Shown in pieces: positions 1-11,787 of a stretch of 64,000 nucleotides of DNA. Under the pieces are notes generated by a model, which saw nothing but the letters and a program-made list of their open reading frames with translations, was not told the DNA's origin and did no database searches. Source of the DNA: Ascaphus truei (taxonomy: Eukaryota; Chordata; Amphibia; Anura; Ascaphidae). Position numbers and translations under genes: made by a program. The DNA is taken from contig CM071574.1 of assembly GCA_036426205.1 (NCBI GenBank), positions 11,412,099 to 11,476,098 of the forward strand, given 5' to 3'. How positions within the stretch are numbered: the first letter of the stretch is position 1; each line of letters opens with the position of its first letter.

Positions 1-2269
1 GGGCAAACATGTTTTGTCACTAAACAAAGCTTAGAAATTCACATTTAGTATAGAGCTTAAACAAAGAAAATATACCAAAAAGATAAAACAAAATGTAATG
101 CATCATCATGCAGTTGGTTTCTTTCAATGTAAGTTTGTTTCAAAATAATGTATGTAATGACTGTACAGTATGTGTGTATTTCATTCAGTTTAGATGGCTA
201 TGGGGTAAATCTAAGAGTTTTGCGCTGTTCAGTGTGTTGAGAAGCGATATAAGTGAGTGCCCCTAGAAAATGTGACAGCTGTCAAGAACCATCTTACCCC
301 ATCACCTGTAGTGCTGTACACTGTCATCATTTGCTGTTGACCCATGTTACTGGTTGGTTAGTTGACCCATGTTACCAGTTGGTTACTGGTTGACCCATGT
401 TACTGCAGTTATTACACACAGGCAATTCAACTATGACATTAATCTCATAGAGTGTCTGGATTCCTAGCTTAGCCTAGTGTACAATACATGACTGATTACT
501 GACTGTACATCCTTTAGACTGTTATTCAAGGGGCGGGGCAAGAGCTTGAAATTATCAAAGTCGTTGTACCTGAGTAATTTGAGTAAAAGGTGAATGATAA
601 CTTGTAGAGAAGTTAACTGTAAAGTATGAAGAGAAGAATAACAGAACCACAGTCAATTACAAATGCTTTTGCTTTAGAAAGCTCACATTAAATAGCATAT
701 TGCATTGTATTTAAATATAGCATGACAAGGGCTTACAAGCAGAAGGTTTTTAATTTGAAGTAATAATGCTGAAAAAACCACAGAGCAATCAACAGCCACA
801 TAATCATGTCTTCTTAATTTATAAAATGACGAGAGGACTTAGTTTTAGTCCACCATTCTATTCATGGAGGTTTGTGAGATTCCAAAGGGAGGCTGGAAAG
901 CTACTATATATAATGGATTGATTAGATTTGTAACTGACTCCCAGGTTTACAGTACAATGCAAGACCAGCAATGACTGTAGGCCTAAAATGATACATTGAG
1001 AGAATAGTGAAAATACCTGAGTATGTTTCTAATTCTGAGCTTCCTTGACTGTGGATGTGGGCTGCACAAATTGCCTTATGCTTTGGGAATATCAATTGAT
1101 CTCCTCTCCAAATGTGTTTTTTTTATTATTGTTATTAATTGACTTTAAGCAATGAATTGACAGAAATGTGATCAGTTACATAGAAAACTAAAAGACATTA
1201 TTTACTGTATGAAGGTCCACCATGAATCTAAAGGTGGTTGGAAATTACGGGACTGTTCAAACTGTATGTAAGGCTTTCTATGTATTAAATAATCTAAGTG
1301 TTCTGTCTATTTAGTGTTCCCAAAGACAACTGAACTCCTAGCACATAATATGTTTTACTGAGTTATTATAAGAAAATTACATGCATGAGTTCTTCTGAAT
1401 ATATACAAACTGTAGTTTGCCATTCTACTGGAGAAAAACACAGTAGATATTAATTGTTGGTCTAATGTTGTTGCAATAAAACAAATATGAACTACAAACA
1501 CTACAGGTAAAAGAATGACGAATTATCTTCATAAAACCATGAAATAATACTATATTTTAATTTGCAACAAATGCAATGTATAGAATATGCAGTAGGATAT
1601 TTAAATTAGAGTTCTGCTTTTTGTCTCAGTCCATTTATAACAAAAAATGACCACCTAGCTTGCAATATTTGATCATTTATATATACAGTAGATATTTATA
1701 AAGGGCATTTGGAGTTTTTAGAGATATCTATTTGACTGACATACTACTTACATTTTTATACTTTTCCAGACATTTTAAATAGCTGCAAGGCAAGAAATAA
1801 CTCAGACGTCAAATGCATTACATGTGGATTTGTTTAACATAGATTTATGAATAAGGTATTATACTGTAGTTCTCAATTATTTAAAAATAATCATGTAAAT
1901 CTCATAACTATTTATACTGTATGTAGCTTGCAGTCATTATTCATGGCAAAGGATACGCTATAGCAATTGGGTTAATAGGAGGTTAATATCCACTTATTGA
2001 ATAGTAAATAGCCCACTGATATCCGTAACACGTTACTGAATAATACAATAGATCTAATGAAACATTAGGGAGTACAATTAATATTAACACAGTTGAAATA
2101 TATCAGTTGACCTTTTTAGATAATTCTAGTGCTGATTTGTTTCACTATAGAAACTCAGTACTGCAGTGTGGCATACAGTACTCAATGCATTAGGGGCATA
2201 CTGTTCTTGTAGGCTTGTTTCAACCTGCATCTAATTTAGATTGCTCTTTATTTTTGAGATCTTGAAATA
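1..2269. other. AT-rich DNA without recognised gene
   Basis: I see no coding region, RNA gene or clear transposon here. The sequence is AT-rich with scattered TATA and short homopolymer runs. It contains a small tandem repeat near 336-403 and an excess of the heptamer TACAGTA/TACTGTA, both listed separately. It may be intron or intergenic DNA; the sequence does not say which. Confidence 0.6.
336..403. repeat. Three-copy short tandem repeat
   Basis: The 15-mer gttgacccatgttac occurs at 336-350, 361-375 and 389-403, separated by variants of tggttggtta. This is a local tandem duplication of about 25-28 bp. No function is suggested. Confidence 0.85.
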
Positions 2270-2295
2270 AGATTATAGATGAGTGCTCTGCAGAC

Positions 2296-2652
2296 TTGAT
2301 GAGGTTATTAATTAAACAGCATCCAGTGAACTTGAAAGAATTAGATAAAGCCATTAATGACCACAAAATTAAAATTGCACCCTTTGAATTAACATCCAAT
2401 TATATTAGACTCGATATGGATCTACACGATACATTGTATCAATTAGAAACACATTTTATTGTTACCAAACAATCTAAATTTCATAGAGATAAAAAGGATT
2501 ACACTACAGGTAAAATGAGAAATTTAGCTAAATCAGACAATTATAATTCCCACCCTACACCATTTTTGAATAATAAGGACTATTCAAGGGATAAAACTAT
2601 GGTTCTTAAAAAGAGGGTATTTTTTCCCCTCACCTCCGTCAACAGAAGGTGA
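2296..2652 (+). pseudogene. PLE ORF, N-terminal segment
   Basis: An open stretch of about 118 codons corresponds to the region upstream of the RT fingers in Neptune-like PLEs. Its most recognisable part is the basic KFHRDKKDY motif near residues 61-69, a signature of these elements ahead of the RT. The reading frame ends at a stop after a short divergent tail, and the next recognisable block (near 3111) is in another frame. The true start of the element's ORF is probably further upstream and degraded. Confidence 0.65.
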
Positions 2653-3110
2653 ACCCTGTCTTCCAATCTTCTCATTGAAGAAGCCCTCCCCGCTTTAGAG
2701 GGAGACACTTCGAAAACAAACAAAAGCTATCCAGTAGGAATTAAAGTCCTGGTGATATCTCATATCCCATTAGAACATACAGACCTTCTAATCGATATAT
2801 ATCTTAGGAAGATACTATGAATTTCTTCCTCCTCTGCTTTTTAGAGGTAGGTTATCACCACCCTAGGGAGAGAAAAGGCAGTCATTGGCAAAAACCCACT
2901 ACAAATGGGTCCCACAGGAACATATTCTCCCCTCTAAGAGAGGATTACCAGACTACCATCTTCCAGAAGGAAAAAAAGAGAGGAACAGTAGTAGAGGCAC
3001 ACAAGGAGGTAGGAACTCCAATCAAAAGACCCACATAGTTAATACTGATTAGATTTTTAATTTTAAATATCAGTAAGACTATACTTTTAAATGAAGAACT
3101 TATTGTCCTT

Positions 3111-4285
3111 TTGAAAGGCTTAAAGTTTGCCCCAACTGCAGATCCGAGTTCTTTTAATTTATTTATAGACACTAATAAACGTATGCGCAAGTTAACGGTT
3201 AAACATTTTTTTTTTAAAGAAACTTTGATTTACCAGATCCCTGTGGTATTTTATCAAGAGCTGAGGAAATGTTTCAAACATGTTTCATTTTTCATTATGT
3301 TTCAAACAAATCCACTTTTTATCCATACAAGGATGAAGGAAATGTTATTGATACTTTCTACCACTTAATCGTTAATGAATTTGACACTCTTATTAGCAAT
3401 ATATATTATGGTAAAATGCAATGACTCTTAAACAAAGTCAAGTTCTGAACAGCTCTCAGAGAGAACAGATATAGTGGTAAAACCAACAGATAAAGGAGGC
3501 GAAACAGTAGTCATGGACAGACCTTATTATCTAGAGGAATCGTTTTGCTTTTTGAATGATGACAAGACTTACCAATTACTGGAAAATTATCCAATGAAAG
3601 CTTTCTTACAACAATTAGAATTGCTACTCAATAGAGGCAGAAATTTGGGAAGCTTAAATGATAAGGAATATAAATATTTGTTCAATCCCTTTCCCAAAAT
3701 TCCCCTTTTTATTTTTTGCCAAAAATCCGTAAAGACCGTTTACGCCCACCAGGGAGACCTAATATTTCAGGTGTGTAGTCTTCCATATCTAACCTCTCAT
3801 AGAACATTGGTACCTTCCTTCAAGGGTATGTAGTAGATTTACCTTCACAGCCTTTTGAAGAAGGTAAAATGGGAAGAGAATTATATTCTCTGTACAGTGG
3901 ACATTTCATCTCTATATACAGTGATTAACGATGATTGTGGTTGTGAGGTGGTTAAAAGGATTCTGTTGGACAGTAAAAAGCTGAATTTGATACAAGTGGA
4001 TTTTATTTTAAATTGTATTATGTATATTTTAACTCACAATTGCTTTTAGTTTGAAGGTCAGTTTCTACTTGTGTGTGTGGTACTGCCATGGGGACCAGGG
4101 TTGTGCCAAGTTAATGCAATTTAATTTTAGGACGATGGGAGGAAGATTGTATTTTCCATAACAACCCCTTTGGCGCAAACCTGGTCCTCTGGTGCCGATA
4201 TATTGATGACATTATTTTTATTTGGAAGGGGGAAGACCACCTTTTATGCCATATCATTACAATATCTGACCATTAACAATCTAAA
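3111..4285 (+). pseudogene. PLE reverse transcriptase, fingers and palm
   Basis: Three open stretches in different frames (about 3111-3220, 3474-3830 and 3855-4049), plus an untracked stretch to 4285, carry consecutive RT motifs. GLKFAPT and the following RKLT block come first, then VKPTDKGGETVVMD. A PKIP-type block follows near 3690, then WEENYILCTVDISSLYT and a short GTAMGT-like block near 4080. The catalytic YIDD box is at 4199-4210, followed by IIFIW. At least two frameshifts and several stops separate these blocks, so no functional polymerase can be made. The RT then stops abruptly at the TSD of the palindromic insertion. Confidence 0.8.
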
Positions 4286-5750
4286 ATGGAATAACTATAA
4301 GTATACCGCTCACCAAATAGCAATAATAGTAGCCGGTGCAAAGGGATAGTACTGGCATATCAAGTAGAAAGGGGGACAACAGAGTGATCTCCCACAGATC
4401 CCTTTTGTCACTGCACAGTCTGGCTAGTGGAGTATATAGCAAGGAATAGGTACTTCTTGAAGGAATAGAGAGTGAGCAATAGGGGAGACCCTGGTAATCG
4501 CACCCAGTGCTAGGAGTAAACAATTACCTAAAACTGCCTTATGGGCAAAACAATAAACTTTTACAGGTACGGGTGTATACAGGAGGTGCGTATGCAGTGG
4601 ATAGCTATAATTCAAATATATTGATAAACCCTCCTGATAGAGTCGCAAGGTGGAGAGGATATACAATAAAGGTGGTAGTAGCTGGTATAGTCACTAAAGC
4701 TGATAGTACTCGCTAATAAGCAAGCAAGATATACCACCTAAATATAGGGAGGGGTGTGGTGGGAGTATAACTGTTGCTCAGAGTGTATAGATCAGGCAGT
4801 GTCAGGCGTCACAATCATAGGTAATACAGATCGTGCTGTGGTCAGTGTAGCTGCTGCTGTGGCAGTATTAGTATAATAGCAGTCTCACCATGTATGTCAA
4901 GTACAGCTATAGCTAGTATGCTCACGATTAGCAGCAATTGCCTGTGTAATGCCCCATAGGTGGCTGGATCGCCAGAATCACCTTAGCCTCCGATACACCA
5001 ATGCGTTCCCTCCCTCCCCACTACTAGAGCGATCTCACCCGTGACCTCCGACGTCGGAGGCTAAGGTGATTCTGGCGATCCAGCCACCTATGGGGCATTA
5101 CACAGGCAATTGCTGCTAATCGTGAGCATACTAGCTATAGCTGCACTTGACATACATGGTGAGACTGCTATTATACTAATACTGCCACAGCAGCAGCTAC
5201 ACTGACCACAGCACGATCTGTATTACCTATGATTGTGACGCCTGACACTGCCTGATCTATACACTCTGAGCAACAGTTATACTCCCACCACACCCCTCCC
5301 TATATTTATTTGGTATATCTTGCTTGCTTATTAGCGAGTACTATCAGCTTTAGTGACTATACCAGTTACTACCACCTTTATTGTATATCCTCTCGACCTT
5401 GCGACTCTATCAGGAGGGTTTATCAATATATTTGAATTATAGCTATCCACTGCATACGCACCTCCTGTATACACCCGTACCTGTGTTTTAGTTGTTTTTA
5501 CTATTCATTCTTGCGCCGTTATATTGTGTGTATATATAGATGTTCAATAAAAGTTTATTGTTTTGCCCATAAGGCAGTTTTAGGTAATTGTTTACTCCTA
5601 GCACTGGGTGCGATTACCAGGGTCTCCCCTATTGCTCACTCCCTATTCCTTCAAGAAGTACCTATTCCTTGCTATATACTCCACTAGCCAGACTGTGCAG
5701 TGACAAAAGGGATCTGTGGGAGATCACTCTGTTGTCCCCCTTTCTACTTG
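4286..5750. mobile_element. Palindromic insertion with 15-bp TSD inside the PLE
   Basis: The 15-mer cattaacaatctaaa flanks the insertion at 4271-4285 and 5751-5765, and the PLE reading resumes after it. Inside, 4286-4360 is unpaired. From 4361 the sequence folds on itself: the left arm (4361-4993) is the reverse complement of the right arm (5054-5750), with about 60 bp between them. The left arm lacks about 64 bp present in the right arm near 5485-5550, including a polyadenylation-like aataaaag. The right arm ends exactly at the TSD. There is no long coding frame; open frames here are shadows of the inverted repeat. Confidence 0.85.
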
Positions 5751-6099
5751 CATTAACAATCTAAATCTGAAGTTTACAGCAATTACAGTAGTAACTCTGT
5801 TCCATTTTTGGACCTAATCATTTATATTAAGGAAAGTGAGATCCACACCAAAACTTATTTAAAAAATGTGGACTGTAATCTTAATTCTTAATACCAGCTT
5901 CCACCATGGGAAGTGGTTACCTAATATTCCTTATGGACAATTCAGGTGTATTAGAAGGAATTGTTCAGATATAGGTATATTTGAAGAACAAGTACAAATT
6001 TTGGGAGAAAGATTAAAAGAGAAAAACTACAAACCTCCACTTATTAAAGCAGCTAAAGATAAAGTCCTAGCTTTTGATATAAACAGCGTATTACTGTAG
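5751..6099 (+). pseudogene. PLE reverse transcriptase, thumb region
   Basis: After the insertion the PLE translation continues with a block rich in the expected NLKFT sequence. Further on, 5866-6099 is an open stretch with NTSFHHGKWLPNIPYGQF followed by RRNC, the well-conserved region C-terminal to the palm in Neptune-type PLEs. It ends at a stop at 6097-6099 after the position where a linker to the endonuclease should begin. I see no GIY-YIG sequence downstream. Confidence 0.75.
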
Positions 6100-6419
6100 G
6101 AACTAAAAATTGAAAAGTCCAGAAAAGCCTGATGTTGGAGGAGTGGGCTGGTGGAGAAATGGACTGGAGAAACCTGGCTATTTGGGACTGCATTCCCATT
6201 CTTTGATGTGATGGGATCAAGTAATTTGTGATGTCATTTGTTATGTCATGTATGATGACATCAGCAAATCATGGGGGGGACGTAAGGTTGCGTGTCACCT
6301 TAACTTCAACATTTCCAGATTTTTTAAGGGTTTAACAATGTCTTTCAATTGAATATACATATATGTAAGATTGTCTAACATGTGGCTCTAAACCAGAAGA
6401 CTGCACTGATCAACATTTT
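6100..6419. other. No recognised feature
   Basis: Apart from a cluster of tgatgtca-like words around 6205-6265, I recognise nothing here. It may be the degraded PLE 3' region. Confidence 0.4.
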
Positions 6420-6690
6420 ATTGTTTTGCACTTTCTTCTCTTTTTTTCCATTCACATCTGCTGTCTTTATTCCACTGTATCTCAGATAACTTTTTAACTG
6501 TATCTGCATCACAATTTCTCTTTAAACATATCTCTCTTACAACTGCTACCAGCTACAGTCTCCATCCCCAGAACATTCTGTTGCTATACATAGCACCAAA
6601 TGCAATGCAACCTATCTAGCACCGGCTTCTCCCACTCAGCAATAATCAACAAGAGGTACCAAAAAGGTAGGTACCTTGATCCCACCGTCC
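6420..6690. repeat. Dispersed repeat, copy 1
   Basis: The stretch containing agaacattctgttgctata, then caatgcaac, and caacaagaggtacc has a related copy in the same orientation at about 17270-17480 (agaacattatgttgctact, caatgcaacatat, caacaagaggcccc). Homology is partial and old. The class is not recognised. Confidence 0.5.
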
Positions 6691-6829
6691 GAATAAGTTG
6701 AATTCATAGATACATACAGTATGTATAGACACATCTATATACACACATGTAATTACATTAACACATTCACTCATACATTGTCTTTACACAAACACTGAAC
6801 ATTAACAATACTGTATATTTGTAAGGATT

Positions 6830-7290
6830 TTGCTTGATCCGTGCTGGGTTTTCACTACGGTCCAAGTTTTCTCTCTCCTGTCCTTTCTGCTCTCTGTGGC
6901 CATTTTGGGTACCGGCAGGCTACTTTATAAAGCTGAAGTTACTGTAAGGAGTCGCCGAGCAATGTTCTGTGTGTTTGCAGCTCCTGTTGGTCTTTGCAGT
7001 TATGCCTTATCCTCTTGCCTGTTTTGAATTCCTGTTGCTGACCCCGGACCATGACCCTGACCTCGCTGCTTTCTGTCTGCCTTGACCTCCGCTTGCCTCC
7101 TCGACTTTGTACTTCTGATGCCAGCCCTGACCTCTGCCTGTCCCCTGGACTTTGCAACTCTGCCGCCAGCCCTGACCCCTGCTTTCATACAGACTACGGA
7201 TACTCTTACAGGACTCTGTCCCTGGGTTGTGGTCGGTTTATTTGCATCCCCACCTCAGCCCTGTTGGTCTGCCTTCTGATTTGAGATGAG
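6830..7290 (+). repeat. CT-rich dispersed-repeat-like segment
   Basis: The segment has repeated phrases of the type ccctgacctctgcctgtcccc and ccagccctgacccctgc, locally duplicated. Such sequence is common in LTRs and retroelement ends of lower vertebrates, but I cannot assign a family. The overlapping open frames (about 60-77 codons) on both strands follow from this low-complexity composition and are not called genes. Confidence 0.4.
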
Positions 7291-8220
7291 CACAGTAACA
7301 ATAATATATGAGTATTTGTTCTTTTATTACCTAGAGTTTATTTCTTCACTGATCAGAAAGCCTGTCTTTCCCGTTCAGTCCAACCCTTAGCAACACTCAT
7401 TCACTTGTCTGTAACTGTCCATTTTATATTTTAATAAATTAGCATAACTATTTATATAGCCTTGTTTGTTTATGTCTGTATGTTGAGTGTTTTATAAGTT
7501 TTATGTGTGTTAGTGTTGTATGTTTGAGTTTTATGTTTGTTTGTAGAGTTATATGTTTTATAACTAGCAGTGTATACTATGATTTTTCTTTGTGTTTAAC
7601 TCCACATATCACGGGACCTTACCCCACGGAACCACAAAGTCAATCCAGGTGTACAGCATTTAATTACCTTCCAAGGAGTTTTAACACCTTAACAGTACAT
7701 CTGGACATTCATTGGACTTTATCTTCAAGGCGCCGGTCTGTATCTGTTTTCTCTGTATTGTGTTCTGACTTTGTTCAGTCAGTATTACCAGGCTGCCTAT
7801 CTCATATGTATGAGTTTCTTTGTGCTCTTGTTTTAATATTATACTGAGCACATGCACTGTATTTGTGTTTATCATGCATAAGCGCTTTTGAAGCACCAAT
7901 CTCTTTATTTCTATATACAGTATGCAACCACGCCACATATCTACTACTGCTACGACTACTATTTTTTAAACAAGCAATTGGAATTTGAGAGCAGAATAAG
8001 GTACATATTTTTAAGACTTTTACTTATAATGGCATCTGGCCTTAATCCTTTGGTGTTTCCATCCACGTGTAAAATATAAGGTCTTTGATAATCTACAGTA
8101 CAAATGCCTATACCAAAGACTTGTTTACACTTTGCATCCCATTGATCACCATCAGATTCATATGTATGCTTTACTGTTATTTCCACTTGTCTCTGAAATG
8201 TTGCAGTGGCCCCATTGATA
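7291..8220. other. No recognised feature
   Basis: AT-rich DNA with several open frames of 60-116 codons on either strand. None shows a domain or a splice-compatible structure that I can defend. Confidence 0.45.
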
Positions 8221-8860
8221 CAGCTTAACTCCGTTATAGCGCAATCTGCTGCAATGTGGATCCGCTTATAACAGTCTGAGTGTGGCTCCCGAATGAAAAA
8301 CATCTCCAAGTTTTTTTTTTAAAGAGAAATGGCGGCCGCGTGAGGACTTATCCGACATCTGAAGCTCTCTCCTTTCTGCAGCTCTCCTGTCTCCCTACAT
8401 CAGTATGTCCACGTGAGTGGCGCACATCTCCAAGGGTTTTTTTTTTTTTTTTTTAATAACATTCAATGCTTTATTGCTAACGGGCACACACACCTCCCCC
8501 CTACACTAACAATTTTAGCATACCATGCAGGAACCGAACCCATGACCCTTTATACACTGGGAGCGAATATTTACCTGCTACACCATAAGCCATGGATTCG
8601 ATTCCTGCATGGTATGCTAAAATTATTAGTGTAGGGGCAGGTGTGTGTGTGTGTATGTCCGTTAGCAAAAAAGCATTGAATGTTATAAAAAAAAACCTTG
8701 GAGACGTGTGCCGCGCATGTGAACGCCGTCTGATGAAGCAGGGAGAGAGCTGCAGTGAGGAGAGAGCTGAAGATGCCGGGTAAGTCCATTTCGCGATACC
8801 AGTTATAACATGGCCACATTATGTGGACCCTGAGCACCGCGTTATAACAGTGTTCAGCTG
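8221..8860. mobile_element. Palindromic MITE, Tc1/mariner (pogo/Tigger-like)
   Basis: The element is bounded by TA dinucleotides (8219-8220 and 8861-8862) and has related ends: cagcttaactccgttatagc on the left and, on the reverse strand of the right end, cagctgaacactgttataac. These resemble the CGTTATAACG-rich termini of Tigger/pogo MITEs. Inside, a second inverted pair flanks a centre near 8555-8590, for example gcataccatgcagga against tcctgcatggtatgc. Poly-T and poly-A runs face each other, and a gcacatctccaagg/ccttggagacgtg pair sits outside them. No transposase is encoded. Confidence 0.7.
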
Positions 8861-9724
8861 TACAAAGTGACATACTTTAGAACTGATAAAAATCTAAAGG
8901 ACATGACAGCATTTTTTTCTTTGTTATCTTCATTCATGGGTATTTGGTAGTAACCACTGGGAAGATCCAATACACTAAAGCCTTTACTACACGATAAACA
9001 ATGCAATGCATCTTTAATTCATGGCACAGTACATGAATCCACAATAGTACTGCGATTTATCATTCTGTAGTTCACACATATTCTCACTGTTTCATTGTTC
9101 TTTCTAACTACTACTATGGATGATGCATAAGGGTTTAGGGATTCAGTGATTGTGCCTGCTGACTAATTTTTGTAAGTGTTTTTTAAGGTCTTCTAAATCT
9201 CCTGGTGGTAATTTCCTTGATCGTTCTCTGAAAAGTGGAGACTCATTAAGCCGAATGTCATGCTCAATACTTTTAGCACAGCAAAAATTGTATTCACTTT
9301 TCAAGAAAACAGCTTGTTTTTTGAGCAAAGTCATTTCTTCTAATTTTCTGAAATATTTATACTATAACTTTTTGATGGACAAGCTAGTGGCTTCTTGAAT
9401 CTGTATCCTTCTGTTAATAAATAATTTTCAGGAGTATCTATCAATAAGAATTCATCACTATCCTTCAATGGGAACGTAGGTACTCCATTCCAACACAAAC
9501 ATTTGTAAGAGATACCATTGTTATTTATTCAAAACATTTATAAATTCTTCACCCTGCTTCATGTTGGGCAACTGTTGACATTCTGCCACTAAATCAGAGG
9601 GGCTTCTTTCTGGATTTCAGTTTCTCGACATATTATAGCAGATATATCTATTTGTTTAGAGAATCCTGCTGTATACTTAGGGAATTCAATTTGCCCATGT
9701 ATGCATCCATGATAGATATGTATC
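8861..9724. other. No recognised feature
   Basis: AT-rich sequence with short frames on both strands. Those at 9143-9398 overlap antisense to each other and have no recognisable product. A decayed retroelement is possible but I cannot show it. Confidence 0.4.
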
Positions 9725-9896
9725 TGTAAGAGATGTGTGCAGAGGTACGTAATGGAGACTGGTTTTAAGGTGAAATAAAATAAAGCTTTATTGCGCAGTT
9801 GCTTTATACACAGCAAACATGTGTTTATCCACAAACAAAATCTGCTCCACGTTGGAGTATATTTACACTTGTAGTCCAGTGATTCACCAGCCCAAA
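9725..9896 (-). repeat. LTR-end-like repeat, copy 1
   Basis: About 172 bp beginning tgtaagagatgtgtgcag is repeated in the same orientation at 11362-11537. Read on the minus strand it carries a gcaataaagc polyadenylation-type signal followed by about 50 bp ending CTCTTACA. That is the layout of the R-U5 end of an LTR. No primer-binding site follows, so it is an isolated fragment. Confidence 0.55.
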
Positions 9897-10039
9897 GCTT
9901 ACCGCCAACTTACTGGCCCTTCCGAACGGAGCTCAGAGCAAATTCTGTTCTCCTGAGATAACAAGCAAACCTCCGGCAACCCAAAGGATGACATTGAAAC
10001 TGATAGAGGTGGACAGGAAAAAAAGAAAGCGTGGCCGAG

Positions 10040-10440
10040 GCTGGAAGGATGGAAGAGAAAGGGAAGGAGGAAAGAGAAAGGGAAGGATGGAAGAGAAAGG
10101 GAAGGAGGAAAGAGAAAGGGAAGGAGGGAAGAGAAAGGGAAGGAGGGAAGAGAAAGGGAAGGAGGAAAGAGAAAAGGAAGGAGGAAGAAAAGAGAAAGGG
10201 AAGGAGGAAAGAGAAAGGGAAGGAGGAAAGAGAAAGGGAAGGAGGAAAGAGAAAGGGAAGGAGGAAGAGAAAGGGAAGGAGGAAAGAGAAAGGGAAGGAG
10301 GAAAGAGAAAGGGAAGGAGGAAAGAGAAAGGGAAGGAGGAAGAGAAAGGGAAGGAGGAAAGAGAAAGGGAAGGAGGAAAGAGAAAGGGAAGGAGGAAGAA
10401 AAGAGAAAATGAAGGTGGAAAGAGAAAAGGAAGAAGGACG
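10040..10440 (+). repeat. Purine-only (GA-rich) satellite
   Basis: About 400 bp made almost only of A and G on the plus strand, built from a roughly 19-bp unit agagaaagggaaggaggaa with small length variants. It creates open frames in several registers (lysine/glutamate/arginine/glycine-rich on plus, serine/phenylalanine/proline-rich on minus), which are artefacts. Such polypurine mirror-like tracts can adopt triplex DNA. Confidence 0.95.
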
Positions 10441-10499
10441 GGAGAGCGGGATCGAGGAATAAGTGACACCGAAGAGGAAAATATGTCAGAAAACACTAG

Positions 10500-10870
10500 T
10501 AAGAAAACATAACCCTACACCAGTGATCGATAATATGGAGAAATGATGAAGTGACCGTGTAAAGACAGTGGCGAGGACCGGAGGGCAGAACGGGCTGTTT
10601 TCCAAAGGCGAGGAATGACAAATACAGAGTTATTCAATAAGCAGGATTGTGCTCAGTGCCCCAGCTATATTTACACTGACATTGTGTTCCTAACGCTTTT
10701 TCTTTTGTTCTCATTTACAAACCTGATGCATTTGTTTGCCCAGAAGGGTTATTTCCTGTTTCTGCAGCAACACTATTTTGTTGAGAACTACCATATTATA
10801 CAGTATACCTATATGTGGGTGTACTGTAGGTGCAGTATGTAATTATATATGTGTGTGTGTGTATATATAT
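10500..10870. other. No recognised feature
   Basis: Mixed-composition DNA ending in a gtgtgtgtgtatatatata microsatellite. It leads into a GC-rich LTR fragment at about 10871. Confidence 0.4.
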
Positions 10871-11361
10871 AGGAGAAGGGAGGTTGCGGCAGGCGACCCA
10901 GTCGACGCAGTCTCTCGGCGGCCCCCGTAGCAGGGCGCCGCCATGTTAGATATCCGCACGCATGCACAGACGGGTTGCTCATGCGCAGGTGATAGGCACA
11001 GGGCGTCCATTACTCACATAGGGCTCAGTGGGGACTACAGTCTCCAGAAGGCTATAGGGCTGCTAGATCACATGGCCACAGCAGCCAATAGGGTGCTCGG
11101 ATTGCCCTGCAGGCAAGAAGATACATTTGGAGCACTTAGAGAGCCGGGCCAGTCGGAGCTGGGACAAGGAAAGTGTAGGGTGTGTGCGCAGTGTGTCTGT
11201 GGCCCCTGCACTAGGTCAGAGACCCCCGTAGGCCCCAGCTTGGCCCCGACTCCCCTAAGCTTGAGGTTGCTGCAGGGACAGGCCCAGTAGATAGGGACAC
11301 TGCCCTTGTTGTGCCAAGTGTGAGGGACACAGCGGCGAACTGGCAATCCGGGATGGGACCG
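10871..11361 (+). mobile_element. GC-rich LTR fragment, gypsy-LTR-related
   Basis: This GC- and CpG-rich block shares phrases with the long solo LTR at 12597-14434: agcagggcgccgccat, catgcgcag motifs, taggccccagcttgg-type text and a gccctt...tgtgagggacac end. It is cut at 11361 where the tgtaagag repeat begins. It is most simply a truncated LTR of the same or a sister family. Open frames at 10943-11346 on either strand reflect its GC richness. Confidence 0.55.
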
Positions 11362-11537
11362 TGTAAGAGATGTGTGCAGAGGTACGCAATGGAGACTGGT
11401 TTTAAGGTGAAATAATTAAATAAGGCTTTATTGCGCCTGTTGCTTTAAACACAGCAAACATGTGAAAATCCACAAACAAAATCTGCTCCATGTTGGAGTA
11501 TATTTATACTTGTAGTCCAGCGATTCACCAGCCCAAA
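11362..11537 (-). repeat. LTR-end-like repeat, copy 2
   Basis: This is the second copy of the repeat at 9725-9896, clearly alignable over its length, including the AATAAA-type signal on the minus strand. It sits directly against the truncated LTR at 10871-11361, consistent with insertion into it. Confidence 0.6.
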
Positions 11538-11549
11538 TCATAGAGACAT

Positions 11550-11787
11550 TTATATGTATATATATATATATAGCTTGGCTTAAGCCTATAGGGAACCATG
11601 TTAAAAATGGTTTTTGAAGCAAAAAGTGGCACTGTGTGCTCATTTGCATGTCATTTCCCAGAATCCCTTGCTGCAGTGGAAGTGCTGTATGCTGGGTGAT
11701 AATAGGGAAAGGCGGGGTTGCAGACCTGCCTAAGACATGCAGATGAGCATACAGTTGTATTTACATTTATATATATATATATATATA
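11550..11787. repeat. Dispersed short repeat bounded by TA microsatellites
   Basis: This segment includes agcttggcttaagcctatag, catttgcatgtcatttccca and ttgctgcagtggaagtgctg. It is present in the opposite orientation at about 18290-18450, where tgctaccactgcagcaaggg and gggaaatgacatgcaattga appear. It lies between two (TA)n runs. It is a small non-autonomous repeat of unknown class. Confidence 0.6.

Larger units (their letters stand above)
2270..6100 (+). mobile_element. Degenerate Penelope-like retroelement, Neptune-like, split by an insertion
   Basis: Conceptual translation of the plus strand gives, in order, blocks typical of Penelope-like element (PLE) reverse transcriptases: an N-terminal region with KFHRDKKDY, a GLKFAPT block, a KPTDKGG block, a VDISSLYT block, a YIDD catalytic box and an NIPYGQF block. 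The blocks lie in several frames with stops between them, so the copy is dead. The GIY-YIG endonuclease expected after the thumb is not visible, so the 3' end appears lost. A palindromic element (4286-5750) interrupts it just after the YIDD region. Left and right limits are approximate. The family assignment rests on remembered block order, not a search. Confidence 0.8.

Noticed and set aside
9933..10512. Overlapping 143-187-codon open frames on both strands
   Set aside because: They are translations of the purine-only satellite; all frames are low-complexity and no start, domain or splice context supports a gene.
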